From: an uncultured Kordiimonas sp. | GTDB lineage: Bacteria > Pseudomonadota > Alphaproteobacteria > Sphingomonadales > Kordiimonadaceae | Assembly: GCA_947503625.1 (NCBI GenBank) | Contig: CANNEK010000001.1 | Location: forward strand, 1,172,152-1,236,151 | Reading direction: 5' to 3' | Length of the DNA stretch: 64,000 nucleotides | In this document: piece after piece, positions 27,801-34,797 of the stretch | Layout: each line of letters starts with the position of its first letter | Position numbering within the stretch: position 1 is the first letter of the stretch | The notes under the pieces: model-generated | What the model saw: the letters and a program-made list of their open reading frames with translations, nothing else | The model's database searches: none | What the model was told of the DNA's origin: nothing | Made by a program: the position numbers and the translations under genes

Positions 27801-27994
27801 CGGCTTTCCTGAAGCCGATTGTGGTATCACTGGCTTATGGCGTTCTCACAGCCTTCTTCGTAACGCTTTTCCTCGTACCGGCGCTCTATTCGGTTGGATA
27901 CGATATCGAAAAGGCATTTGGTGGCCTGAAGCGGCGTATTAAAGGTGCTGTGAGCGGCGGGCGGGCATCGCCCAAACCGACACAGGCAGAGTAA
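24863..27994 (+). CDS. RND efflux permease (AcrB/MexB superfamily), 1043 aa
   Basis: Inner-membrane proton-driven transporter. It has the 12-helix RND layout, with the first helix near residues 12-30, two large periplasmic loops and helix clusters at about 335-490 and 860-1025. The proton-relay pair is in helix 4 (LGIVVDDAIVVGE), and GVVVNDNLVLVDYTNRLRE is the repeat counterpart in the second half. Length fits the family. The loop MEREIDPTVRFSGLQVTV resembles the subgroup with lipid or hydrophobic substrates rather than the classical drug pumps, but the substrate cannot be read. It ends before a strong terminator. Confidence 0.94.
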   Translation: MNKLIEWWARNTVAANLLMIGIILGGVLGFFKMEREIDPTVRFSGLQVTVSWPGAGPKEIEEQIISRIEESFSDLDNIDFIRSISREGSGNVWMRALDTVDFTQFMNDANERIDSINSFPRDMEPPTVQQWINRDEFMRIAVHGDVTERELKRLAETMRREVANLPNISLVELFGTRREEVSIEVSEESLRRYNISFADVATAIRNSSLNLSSGSVRTDAGDLQLSVRNRADTQAEFGDIIVRQTGDGGTIRVRDVANVNDGFEDNEILATLNGEPAVLIQVMSGETMHIVEASNAVSEWIEERRETLPTGVSLTLWTDQAEDFKSRMSTIMGAAGQGLILVMIVLMLTLRPIVAFWVSVGIATAYAGAFVLLPSVDVSLNMISTFAFLLVLGIVVDDAIVVGESIHTESQKTGGGITASVFGAQLVAKPVVFGVLTTVIAFLPWLFISGGTSEFTRHITWVVILALAFSLIEALLILPAHLSKLRPREHFGTFGTKQKKIAESITTFAEKYYRPASQWAVSHAWLVTAIFVAVYMVFVSGLLGNGYVKTAFQPEFESEEINIDVTLPDGTPYSRAEEVLAQMQAAQEALVAEVSAETDGENNLIENWYTRSRRDSVIAIVKLAPPEVRSMPAKDAALRLRELMGDIPDAEEVTVRYTLNQNDPGMQFSISHPDLDMLQEASDDFMEHLRSYDALYDIRDNISGATEEIQMSLKPGAEKLDLTIAEVSRQVRQAYFGEEVQRLPRDGQDVKVMVKYPIDARRNIESLKHFRVRTSDGREVPLESVANLTYAPGISQILHWDRRRATIVSADLKDDVRDDIMEDLNENFFPEWEKRFPGVARGAIGQAEGERRFFAEVFSLYATAFFAMYMLLAIAFRSYFQPVLIMVAIPFAFVGAVLGHYVTDLTLAIFSYFGVAAAAGVVVNDNLVLVDYTNRLRERGVEHIQAVVDAGVARFRPIFLTTLTTFIGLVPMMLERSTQAAFLKPIVVSLAYGVLTAFFVTLFLVPALYSVGYDIEKAFGGLKRRIKGAVSGGRASPKPTQAE

Positions 27995-28015
27995 ATATAC
28001 CGGACTCAAAACAAC

Positions 28016-28046
28016 AAAGGCCGCTGCAATGCAGCGGCCTTTTTTT
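28016..28046 (+). terminator. Rho-independent terminator after RND operon
   Basis: AAAGGCCGCTGC and GCAGCGGCCTTT form a perfect 12-pair stem with an AAT loop, followed by a T run. The A run on the other side means it could also stop the minus-strand ggt transcript. Confidence 0.95.
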
Positions 28047-28081
28047 ATTCTGGTCGGGCAGGCCCGTCCAGATAGTCTCGC

Positions 28082-29830
28082 TTAGTATGCTGCTGCATGT
28101 GCTCCGGGACGACGTGGATCCGCAGAACCAGAGAGTAAACCATCAGGGCGGCGAATAATCGTCATGGTCGCACCTAGAACCCGCACTCGGCCACCTATCG
28201 CTGCGGTTTCCAGTGTATGCCCCATTTCAGCAAGTTTCTTGCGTGTGTCGACAGAATGACCCGGTTCCATCATCAGAAAATCAGGGAACCATTGATGGTG
28301 GATGCGTGGCCGCGCCGTAGCTGTGGCGGCGTTCATATCAAACTCCATCACGTTCAGTACAGTTTGCAAAACAGCTGTGATGATTGTGGAACCACCGGGG
28401 CTGCCAGTGGCCATCAGGGGCTGTCCGTCCTTGAACAGAAGTGTGGGGGTCATGGAACTTAAGGGTCGCTTTCCCGGTTCAATGGCATTGGCAATACCAC
28501 CCAGAAGACCAAACGCATTGGGTGTTCCGGGCTTGGCTGAGAAATCATCCATTTCGTTATTGAGCAGAAAACCCGCACCGGCGACAGTTCGACCGTTTCC
28601 ATAGGTGAAGTTCAGCGTGTAGGTGTTGGCAACCATGTTGCCCGCTGCATCCATCGTTGAAAAATGCGTGGTATCTTTGCTTTCGTCAGGCAATGACGGT
28701 GCCGGAGCAATTTCTGTAGATGGCGTCGCGCGCGCGATATCAATCTTGTCACGGATGGTCCCCGCATATCCCTTGTTGGTCAGGGCAGTCACCGGCACAT
28801 CGAAATAGTCAGGGTCACCAAGGTATTTGGATCGATCGGCATACGCATACTTCATGCTTTCTGTCAGCCGGTGGATGTAGTCCGCGCTGTTATGCCCGAG
28901 GCCTTTCAAATCCCAGCCTTCCAGAACATTCAACATCTGCACAATATGCACGCCGCCCGACGACGGAGGCGGCATCGTCACAACTTCATAGTCGCGGAAT
29001 GAACCGGTTAACGGCTCGCGCTCCTTTGCAACATAATTCAACAAGTCTTCGTGGCGGATCAGGCCGTCGCTCGCCTTAATGGTATCCACAATGCGATCGG
29101 CAACCCAGCCCTCGTAAAACCCGGGCGCGCCCCTGCTTGCAATCTCTTTCAGGGTTTTGGCCAGATCAGGCTGGCGGAATACTTCTCCCTGTGAGTAGGT
29201 GCTGCCGTCTTCCTTGAAGAACTGAGCGCGTGTGATCGGATCATCGCTTAATCGCTGCTGAAACCGTGACAATGAAACCGACAAAGCCCATGTCATCTGA
29301 AACCCTTCTTCAGCGAGACGAATAGCTGGTGCCATCACGGTCGATAGTGGCAGCGCACCATATTTTGCCTGCGCCTCGGTCAGGCCCATTACGGTGCCGG
29401 GCACCCCGGACGACTGCGAACTAAAGCGGGCCTTGGTATTGTCAACATCGCCGTTGGCATCAAGGAACATGTCGCGTGTCGCGGCAGCAGGGGCCATTTC
29501 ACGGTAATCGATCGCAACGACACGGTCCTCAGATTTCAGGTAGATCAGCATAAAACCACCACCACCCAGATTGCCTGCCTGAGGATGGGTTACCGCCAGG
29601 GCGAAGCCGGTCGCAACGGCTGCGTCGATGGCGTTACCCCCAAGCTTCAAGACTTCAAGCCCTGCTTCACTTGCGTGCATATCCTGGCTGACAACCATGC
29701 CCTTGCGCGCCAGAACCGGGTGGAACTGCGTATTATAGGTAATGATGGGCGTGGAAGTCTGGGCCTGAATGCTGCCAACGGCAGTAAAAACAGCAAGCCA
29801 CATAACGATAAATCTGGAAAGGGTACGCAT
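28082..29830 (-). CDS. ggt: Gamma-glutamyltransferase, exported, 582 aa
   Basis: Hydrolyses glutathione and other gamma-glutamyl compounds in the periplasm. A signal peptide (LSRFIVMWLAVFTAVGSIQA) is followed by the large subunit (GMVVSQDMHASEAGLEVLKLGGNAIDAA) and the autocleavage site at DTTHFS, where the first Thr becomes the catalytic residue of the small subunit. The small subunit contains NNEMDDFSAKPGTPN and RPLSSMTPTLLF with the GSPGGSTI loop. The start at 29830 has GGAG six bases upstream; the frame's earlier ATG at 29872 is upstream of this site. It is divergent from the nitrilase at 29980. A second family member lies at 46178. Confidence 0.95.
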   Translation of the reverse strand: MRTLSRFIVMWLAVFTAVGSIQAQTSTPIITYNTQFHPVLARKGMVVSQDMHASEAGLEVLKLGGNAIDAAVATGFALAVTHPQAGNLGGGGFMLIYLKSEDRVVAIDYREMAPAAATRDMFLDANGDVDNTKARFSSQSSGVPGTVMGLTEAQAKYGALPLSTVMAPAIRLAEEGFQMTWALSVSLSRFQQRLSDDPITRAQFFKEDGSTYSQGEVFRQPDLAKTLKEIASRGAPGFYEGWVADRIVDTIKASDGLIRHEDLLNYVAKEREPLTGSFRDYEVVTMPPPSSGGVHIVQMLNVLEGWDLKGLGHNSADYIHRLTESMKYAYADRSKYLGDPDYFDVPVTALTNKGYAGTIRDKIDIARATPSTEIAPAPSLPDESKDTTHFSTMDAAGNMVANTYTLNFTYGNGRTVAGAGFLLNNEMDDFSAKPGTPNAFGLLGGIANAIEPGKRPLSSMTPTLLFKDGQPLMATGSPGGSTIITAVLQTVLNVMEFDMNAATATARPRIHHQWFPDFLMMEPGHSVDTRKKLAEMGHTLETAAIGGRVRVLGATMTIIRRPDGLLSGSADPRRPGAHAAAY

Positions 29831-29979
29831 AAGGAACTCCAAAGAGAACTGGTCAACCGATGATTGGTGCATCAGTTTAATGTGTTCACACTCTATTGTG
29901 TTCTAATTTTTTTTCTACACCGTTATACAAAATCTTATCTATAGCTGAACTTTACCGATCAAGCTGGGGAGACAATCAT
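29831..29979. promoter_or_regulatory. Divergent region between ggt and nitrilase
   Basis: 149 AT-rich bases with a T8 run at about 29907-29914. It should contain promoters for both genes. No operator with clear symmetry was assigned. Confidence 0.3.
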
Positions 29980-30960
29980 ATGAACAGCAGTCCAAAAGTC
30001 GCGATTGTTCAGGAACCGCCTGTGTTCCTCAACCTTGATGCCAGCGCGGAAAAAGCCCTTGGTCATATAAAAGAGGCGGCGGCAAGCGACGCAAATATTG
30101 TAGCCTTTGCGGAATGCTGGCTTCCCGGCTATCCGGTCTGGCTGGATTTTGCACCCGGTGCTGCGCTGTGGGACGAAGCAGGCGCCAAGGCCTTGTTCCG
30201 GCTATTGGCAAACAACAGCGTTGTCGCCGGTGATAAATACCTCGAGAAGTTTCAGGCGCTATCCGCCGAACTCAATGTTTTCATTGTTCTCGGCACACAT
30301 GAACGCGACGGCGCAACACTTTACAACACCACCTTCACCTTTTCCCCCGATGGTGAAAAACCGGTGCCGCACCGCAAACTTGTGCCAACCTATACAGAGC
30401 GCCTGGTCTGGGGGCGCGGAGACGGCTCCACACTTGAAACCGTGGAAACACCATGGGGCAATCTCGGCAGCCTCATTTGCTGGGAACACTGGATGCCCCT
30501 TGCCCGCGCCGCCATGCATGCAAAAAGTGAATTTCTGCATGTTGCTCAATGGCCAATTGTGAAAGACATGCATCAGGTGGCGAGCCGTCACTATGCTTTC
30601 GAAGGCCGGTGTGCGGTTGCTGCAGCGGGGTCGATCATGACCAAAGGTGACGTGTTGGCAGGCTTCAACTCACTGGGTCTGAATGAACCGGAAGCAGCCA
30701 AAATGCTGGCGTCCATGCCGGGCACGGACAGCGATTTCATCCACAATGGCGGTAGCGCTGTTATTGCTGCAGATGGCAGCTATCTGGCCGATCCCGTCTT
30801 CGACAGAGCCGGCATTATCAGCGCGGAGATCGACCTCAATGTTCAGCAGGAAGCAGCACAAACACTGGATACTGCCGGCCACTACAGCCGCCCGGACGTG
30901 TTCGAACTGACGGTCAACACCGCGCCGCAGCCCGGTGTCAAGTTTTCCAGGGACCCTTAA
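29980..30960 (+). CDS. Nitrilase / carbon-nitrogen hydrolase, 326 aa
   Basis: Nitrilase-superfamily enzyme that hydrolyses a nitrile (or amide) to the acid. The catalytic triad is visible: Glu in AFAECWLPGYPVW, Lys in PHRKLVPTYTER, Cys in SLICWEHWMPLAR. These blocks match aliphatic and aromatic nitrilases (branch 1) more than amidases. The ATG at 29980 has GGGGAGA upstream; the frame is open 84 bases earlier. It converges with the VOC gene, nine bases apart. A second nitrilase of the same branch is at 60405. Confidence 0.9.
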   Translation: MNSSPKVAIVQEPPVFLNLDASAEKALGHIKEAAASDANIVAFAECWLPGYPVWLDFAPGAALWDEAGAKALFRLLANNSVVAGDKYLEKFQALSAELNVFIVLGTHERDGATLYNTTFTFSPDGEKPVPHRKLVPTYTERLVWGRGDGSTLETVETPWGNLGSLICWEHWMPLARAAMHAKSEFLHVAQWPIVKDMHQVASRHYAFEGRCAVAAAGSIMTKGDVLAGFNSLGLNEPEAAKMLASMPGTDSDFIHNGGSAVIAADGSYLADPVFDRAGIISAEIDLNVQQEAAQTLDTAGHYSRPDVFELTVNTAPQPGVKFSRDP

Positions 30961-30969
30961 ACCGCTGGA

Positions 30970-31518
30970 CTACTTCGAGGTTTTTTGTTGTGAGGCTTCC
31001 ATCTCGGCGCGCACACGGCTGCCGGGCACGACAAACTCCAGTCTGTTCCCGGATGGCTCGCGGATCATCATATGTGTGGTCGGCCCCTGCCCCATGAATT
31101 CGGGCGCAAATTCAATTCGCAGGCCCTCCACATCCTGAAACCTTGCATGCAGGTCATGCAGCGCTTTCAGGCTTTTCACCGTAAAGGCCAGATGATGCAA
31201 ACCCACATTGTTCTTGCGGTTGAAGGCAACAGCAGATGCCGGATCTGTGACGCGCCACAGTGTAACGAAAGAGTTGCCATCGGTAACGAAAATCGCTGGA
31301 TAGGCAGGGTCTCCGCCAGCCTGCCGCCAACCGAGTGTCTCGGTGAAAAATGCGGCTGTCGCGTCAAGGTCACTAACAGCAAGGCCTATGTGATTGACAC
31401 CCTCGGTGACAACCTCAGAGGCCGTGTCTGTGTTATCCTGTGCAGTCGTCGGGCCTCCGGCGGCGACCAAGAGAATTGCCGCCGCAATCATCAAACAAGT
31501 ATTTTTGGAACCAGTCAT
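30970..31518 (-). CDS. Exported VOC-family protein, 182 aa
   Basis: Signal peptide (LMIAAAILLVAAGGPTTAQ) followed by a glyoxalase/bleomycin-resistance-type fold: GVNHIGLAVSDLDATAAFFTE, GLHHLAFTVKSLKAL and MIREPSGNRLEFVVPG. The expected metal ligands (His of NHIGLAV, His of HHLAF, Glu of LEFV) are present. An exported VOC protein is uncommon because most are cytoplasmic. CAAGGAGGG is an excellent ribosome site, directly next to the terminator of the upstream YHS gene. Function unknown. Confidence 0.8.
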   Translation of the reverse strand: MTGSKNTCLMIAAAILLVAAGGPTTAQDNTDTASEVVTEGVNHIGLAVSDLDATAAFFTETLGWRQAGGDPAYPAIFVTDGNSFVTLWRVTDPASAVAFNRKNNVGLHHLAFTVKSLKALHDLHARFQDVEGLRIEFAPEFMGQGPTTHMMIREPSGNRLEFVVPGSRVRAEMEASQQKTSK

Positions 31519-31530
31519 GTTCCCTCCTTG

Positions 31531-31558
31531 AAAAAAGGCCCCGACACTGCGGAGCCTT
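31531..31558 (-). terminator. Rho-independent terminator after the YHS gene, abutting the VOC ribosome site
   Basis: On the minus strand AGGCTCCG and CGGGGCCT pair (one G-T wobble) around a CAGTGT loop, followed by six T. It ends 12 bases before the start codon of the exported VOC gene, so the VOC ribosome site follows it directly. Confidence 0.8.
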
Positions 31559-31574
31559 CATTAACTATTTGTTT

Positions 31575-32045
31575 TTATTCGGTTTCGTTTAGCCCAACCA
31601 CTTCAGGATAGTTCACATCCGCTTTGGCGATAAAGCCCGGGATATCCACTTCCCAGTCTGCTTTGACCTCGGCATTATAGTTCAGGTAAAGCTTGCCATC
31701 GACGATTTTCCATTGCTTGGGATCGCCGCTGGCTTTGTATCCCCCGGCCATCGCCCAGGCACAATAACCACCGTATTGCGGCGCGTATTTTGCCGGGTCC
31801 GCGAGGAAAGCATCCAGGTTCGCCTGGCTTGAGAAACGCCATTCGGCATCCATATAATCGGTCCGGAATTTTTTATCACCCTTCACGGGCTCGCCTTCAG
31901 TGAAGTATGCAACGGTGTCATACCCGCTGACGGCTCGGCTGTTGAAGATACCGGTATAAATAGGTTCGTCTGCTGCAGATGACGCAACGCTTGCGCCCAC
32001 AAGAAGCAAGGCGCTTGCAAGAATTTTGGAGAGGAAATTTTTCAC
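31575..32045 (-). CDS. Exported YHS-domain protein, 156 aa
   Basis: Small exported protein of the YHS family. GTG start at 32045 with AAGGG eight bases upstream; the frame opens at 32123 but the GTG gives a proper signal peptide (LSKILASALLLVGASVASSA). The mature part reads IFNSRAVSGYDTVAYFTEG, then GYCAWAMAGG, the YHS signature with its single Cys. YHS proteins are thought to bind metals, often near copper or cytochrome systems; function here is unknown. It is upstream of the VOC gene and downstream of the glutarate operon. Confidence 0.82.
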   Translation of the reverse strand: MKNFLSKILASALLLVGASVASSAADEPIYTGIFNSRAVSGYDTVAYFTEGEPVKGDKKFRTDYMDAEWRFSSQANLDAFLADPAKYAPQYGGYCAWAMAGGYKASGDPKQWKIVDGKLYLNYNAEVKADWEVDIPGFIAKADVNYPEVVGLNETE

Positions 32046-32158
32046 GACACTAGCCCTTATCGTTTTGATTGATGACCCGTTGGTTGATGACAGGGATATA
32101 AAGTGACGCAAACCCGGATGCACCTCAAACCCGGTAAAATAACCGTGTGATGGTCGTG

Positions 32159-32227
32159 AAAAAACAAACGCAAACCAGGCAAAAAAGGAACAGAACTCGC
32201 CAAAAAAGGAGTCAAACCGTCAAAAAA
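32159..32227. repeat. Four A6 tracts phased at 20-22 bases (predicted curved DNA)
   Basis: AAAAAA runs begin at 32159, 32181, 32202 and 32222, with spacings of 22, 21 and 20 bases, about two helical turns. A-tracts in helical phase bend DNA. They lie between caiB and the YHS gene, upstream of the YHS start on the minus strand. Bending is inferred. Confidence 0.6.
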
Positions 32228-32229
32228 TG

Positions 32230-33456
32230 CTATCCCGCGCCGAGAGCCGCTTTCAATTTGGCGATTTCCGTTTCGTCCATTCCAAGAATTTCGTTAAGGA
32301 TTTCCTGTGTGTGTTCGCCGAGCCGTGGTGGCGAGCGATCATACTCGACTTCGGTTTTTGAATAGCGGATCGGGCAAGCGATTGTCGGTGCGGTTTCACC
32401 GTTACCGCGATCCAGATCAAGGCGCACATTTCGCGCGATCACCTGCTCGTTTTCAAACACCCGCTGCATGCCGTTAATCGGTGCGCCCGGTACTGTGTTT
32501 GCCTCCAGCAAATTCACCCAGTCATCAGTGGTGCGGGTTTTCATAATCTCTTCGACAACGGGAATGAGACTATCCCGGTTTCTGACCCGCGCCGGGTTTG
32601 TACGGTAGCGATCATCAGCACACAGGTCTTCCCGGCCAACCGCTTTACAGAAGCGCGCGAACTGGCCGTCGTTGCCCACTGCCAGAATGATATGCCCATC
32701 GGCGCTTTCAAATGCCTGATAGGGAACGATGCTGGTATGAGCGTTACCCATGCGCTTTGGCTCGACACCCGAGACCAGATAACCCATCGCCTGATTGCCC
32801 ATGATCGCAACCTGCGTATCCAGCAGCGACATATCGATATGCTGGCCCTCGCGGGTCTTTTCCCGGTGATGCAGCGCTGCCAGTATGCCGATCACGCCGT
32901 AAAGGCCGGTGAAAACATCAGCGGTGGCAAGCCCGGTTTTCTGCGGGCCGCCACCTGGCAGGTCGTCACGTTCGCCCGTAACGCTCATCATGCCGCCAAG
33001 GCCCTGCACCAGAAAGTCATAACCGGGCCTGTCTTTATAAGGGCCCGTCTGGCCAAAACCGGTGATCGAGCAATAAATGATGCCGGGGTTCACCGCCGAC
33101 AGGCCGGTGTAATCCAGCCCGTATTTCTTCAGGCCACCAACCTTGTAGTTCTCAACCACAATGTCGCTTTCAGCCGCCAGCCGTTTCACCAGTGCCTGAC
33201 CATCAACATTGGTGATATCAATGGTGATTGAGCGCTTGTTCCTGTTGGCCGACATATAATAGCCAGCCATGGTCTCGGTCTCGTCAACAGTGCTCTGGAA
33301 ATAGGGCGGGCCCCAACTGCGGGTATCGTCGCCGCAGCCGGGTTTTTCCACCTTGATGACGTCAGCGCCCAAATCGCCAAGACACTGCCCGGCCCACGGG
33401 CCTGCCAGCACCCGGCTCAGGTCAAGTACACGAATACCTCTCAAAGGACCTGCCAT
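32230..33456 (-). CDS. Family III CoA-transferase (CaiB type), likely succinate/glutarate-CoA transferase, 408 aa
   Basis: Transfers CoA between acyl groups. The N-terminus GIRVLDLSRVLAGPWAGQ is the family signature; the catalytic Asp is expected in MSLLDTQVA, and GFGQTGPYKDRPGYDFLVQGLGG and PNG-type loops are also present. It starts 18 bases after glutaryl-CoA dehydrogenase, so the two form an operon. In mammals the homologous SUGCT enzyme makes glutaryl-CoA from glutarate, feeding GCDH, so glutarate activation is the best guess here. Other acyl-CoA transfers are possible. Confidence 0.88.
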   Translation of the reverse strand: MAGPLRGIRVLDLSRVLAGPWAGQCLGDLGADVIKVEKPGCGDDTRSWGPPYFQSTVDETETMAGYYMSANRNKRSITIDITNVDGQALVKRLAAESDIVVENYKVGGLKKYGLDYTGLSAVNPGIIYCSITGFGQTGPYKDRPGYDFLVQGLGGMMSVTGERDDLPGGGPQKTGLATADVFTGLYGVIGILAALHHREKTREGQHIDMSLLDTQVAIMGNQAMGYLVSGVEPKRMGNAHTSIVPYQAFESADGHIILAVGNDGQFARFCKAVGREDLCADDRYRTNPARVRNRDSLIPVVEEIMKTRTTDDWVNLLEANTVPGAPINGMQRVFENEQVIARNVRLDLDRGNGETAPTIACPIRYSKTEVEYDRSPPRLGEHTQEILNEILGMDETEIAKLKAALGAG

Positions 33457-33474
33457 GTTTCAACAGCCCCCCGA

Positions 33475-34653
33475 TCAGAAAAATGCGTGCAGGCCGGTTT
33501 GCGCCCGCCCGATGATCAGCGTGTGAATATCGTAGGTGCCTTCATAGGTGTTCACTGTTTCCAAGTTGACCATATGGCGCATCACATGAAATTCGTCAGA
33601 GATGCCATTCCCACCGTGCATATCACGGGACATCCGGGCAATATCAAGCGCCTTGCCGCAGCTATTGCGCTTGATGATCGAGATGTTTTCAGGCGCTGCC
33701 GTGCCTTCGTCCAGCATGCGGCCAACGCGCAGGCAGGCCTGCAGCCCAAGGGTGATCTCGGTCAGCATGTCGGTCAGTTTTTTCTGCACCAGCTGGGTTT
33801 GCGCGAGCGGCTTGCCGAACTGCTGCCGATCAAGAGTGTATTGCCGCCCTGCATGCCAGCAAAATTCCGCTGCCCCCAAAGCCCCCCACGCAATGCCATA
33901 GCGTGCCTTGTTCAGGCACCCAAACGGCCCGCCAAGGCCGGAGGCATTCGGCAGCAGGTTTTCTTCGGGCACAAATACGTTATCCAGCACAATCTCGCCG
34001 GTGATAGAGGCACGAAGCGACAGCTTGCCTTCAATCTTCGGCGTGCTGAAGCCTTCCATGCCACGCTCGACAATAAAGCCGCGGATAATGCCGTCCAGCT
34101 TGCCCCAAACGATGGCGATATCCGCGATAGGGCTGTTGGTGATCCACATCTTGTTGCCGGTCAGGCGGAAGCCGCCGTCTACGGACTCGGCGCGGGTGAG
34201 CATGCCGCCCGGGTCAGAGCCGTGGTTTGGCTCCGTCAGGCCAAAACAGCCAATCATCTCGCCGCTGGCCAGCCCCGGCAGATATTTGCGTTTCTGTTCT
34301 TCACTGCCATATGCGTTGATCGGGTGCATCACCAGCGACGACTGAACACTCATCGCTGAACGATAACCGCTGTCCACCCGTTCCACCTCGCGGGCAATCA
34401 GGCCGTAAGACACATGGTTCACGCCCGCGCCGCCATATTCTTCCGGTATCGTCGCGCCCAGCAAACCCACCTCGCCCAGTTCGGTCATGATATCGCGGTC
34501 GAACACTTCATGGCGGTTGGCTTCAAGGATGCGCGGCATCAGGTTTGACTGGCAGAAGTCTTCTGCACTGGATTGGATCAGGCGTTCTTCTTCCGTCAAT
34601 TGCTCGTTTAGCAAAAACGGATCTTCCCATTTGAAACTTGCATAGCCAGCCAT
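33475..34653 (-). CDS. gcdH: Glutaryl-CoA dehydrogenase, 392 aa
   Basis: FAD enzyme that oxidises and decarboxylates glutaryl-CoA to crotonyl-CoA in lysine, tryptophan and glutarate breakdown. Features match [24 protein letters not shown] at the start, [33 protein letters not shown], and the substrate-base Glu in [20 protein letters not shown]. The start at 34653 matches the family; the open frame runs to 34695. CAGGGG lies nine bases upstream. It is followed by the CoA-transferase in one operon. Confidence 0.95.
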   Translation of the reverse strand: MAGYASFKWEDPFLLNEQLTEEERLIQSSAEDFCQSNLMPRILEANRHEVFDRDIMTELGEVGLLGATIPEEYGGAGVNHVSYGLIAREVERVDSGYRSAMSVQSSLVMHPINAYGSEEQKRKYLPGLASGEMIGCFGLTEPNHGSDPGGMLTRAESVDGGFRLTGNKMWITNSPIADIAIVWGKLDGIIRGFIVERGMEGFSTPKIEGKLSLRASITGEIVLDNVFVPEENLLPNASGLGGPFGCLNKARYGIAWGALGAAEFCWHAGRQYTLDRQQFGKPLAQTQLVQKKLTDMLTEITLGLQACLRVGRMLDEGTAAPENISIIKRNSCGKALDIARMSRDMHGGNGISDEFHVMRHMVNLETVNTYEGTYDIHTLIIGRAQTGLHAFF

Positions 34654-34735
34654 GATGATATGCCCCTGTAACTGTGAACCGATTGTTGCCCGCATGTATA
34701 TCGCATCCGGAGGCCAATGCCATCAAAAACCCCAC

Positions 34736-34770
34736 AAAAAAGGCCGGAAATCATTGCTGAAATCCGGCCT
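34736..34770 (-). terminator. Rho-independent terminator after the M13 peptidase gene
   Basis: On the minus strand AGGCCGGA and a matching TTCCGGCCT-type segment form an eight-pair stem around a 14-base loop, followed by T6. It separates the M13 peptidase gene from gcdH. Confidence 0.85.
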
Positions 34771-34797
34771 GTTGGTCTGGCAGCTTTGTCTGGGCTG

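Noticed and set aside
32147-32365. 72-residue frame rich in Lys, Arg and Gln
   Set aside because: It arises from the phased A-tracts and then runs antisense into the CoA-transferase gene; low complexity and no ribosome site.
33487-34359. 290-residue plus-strand open frame
   Set aside because: Antisense to gcdH, whose family match is strong. Long complementary frames are common in GC-rich coding DNA.
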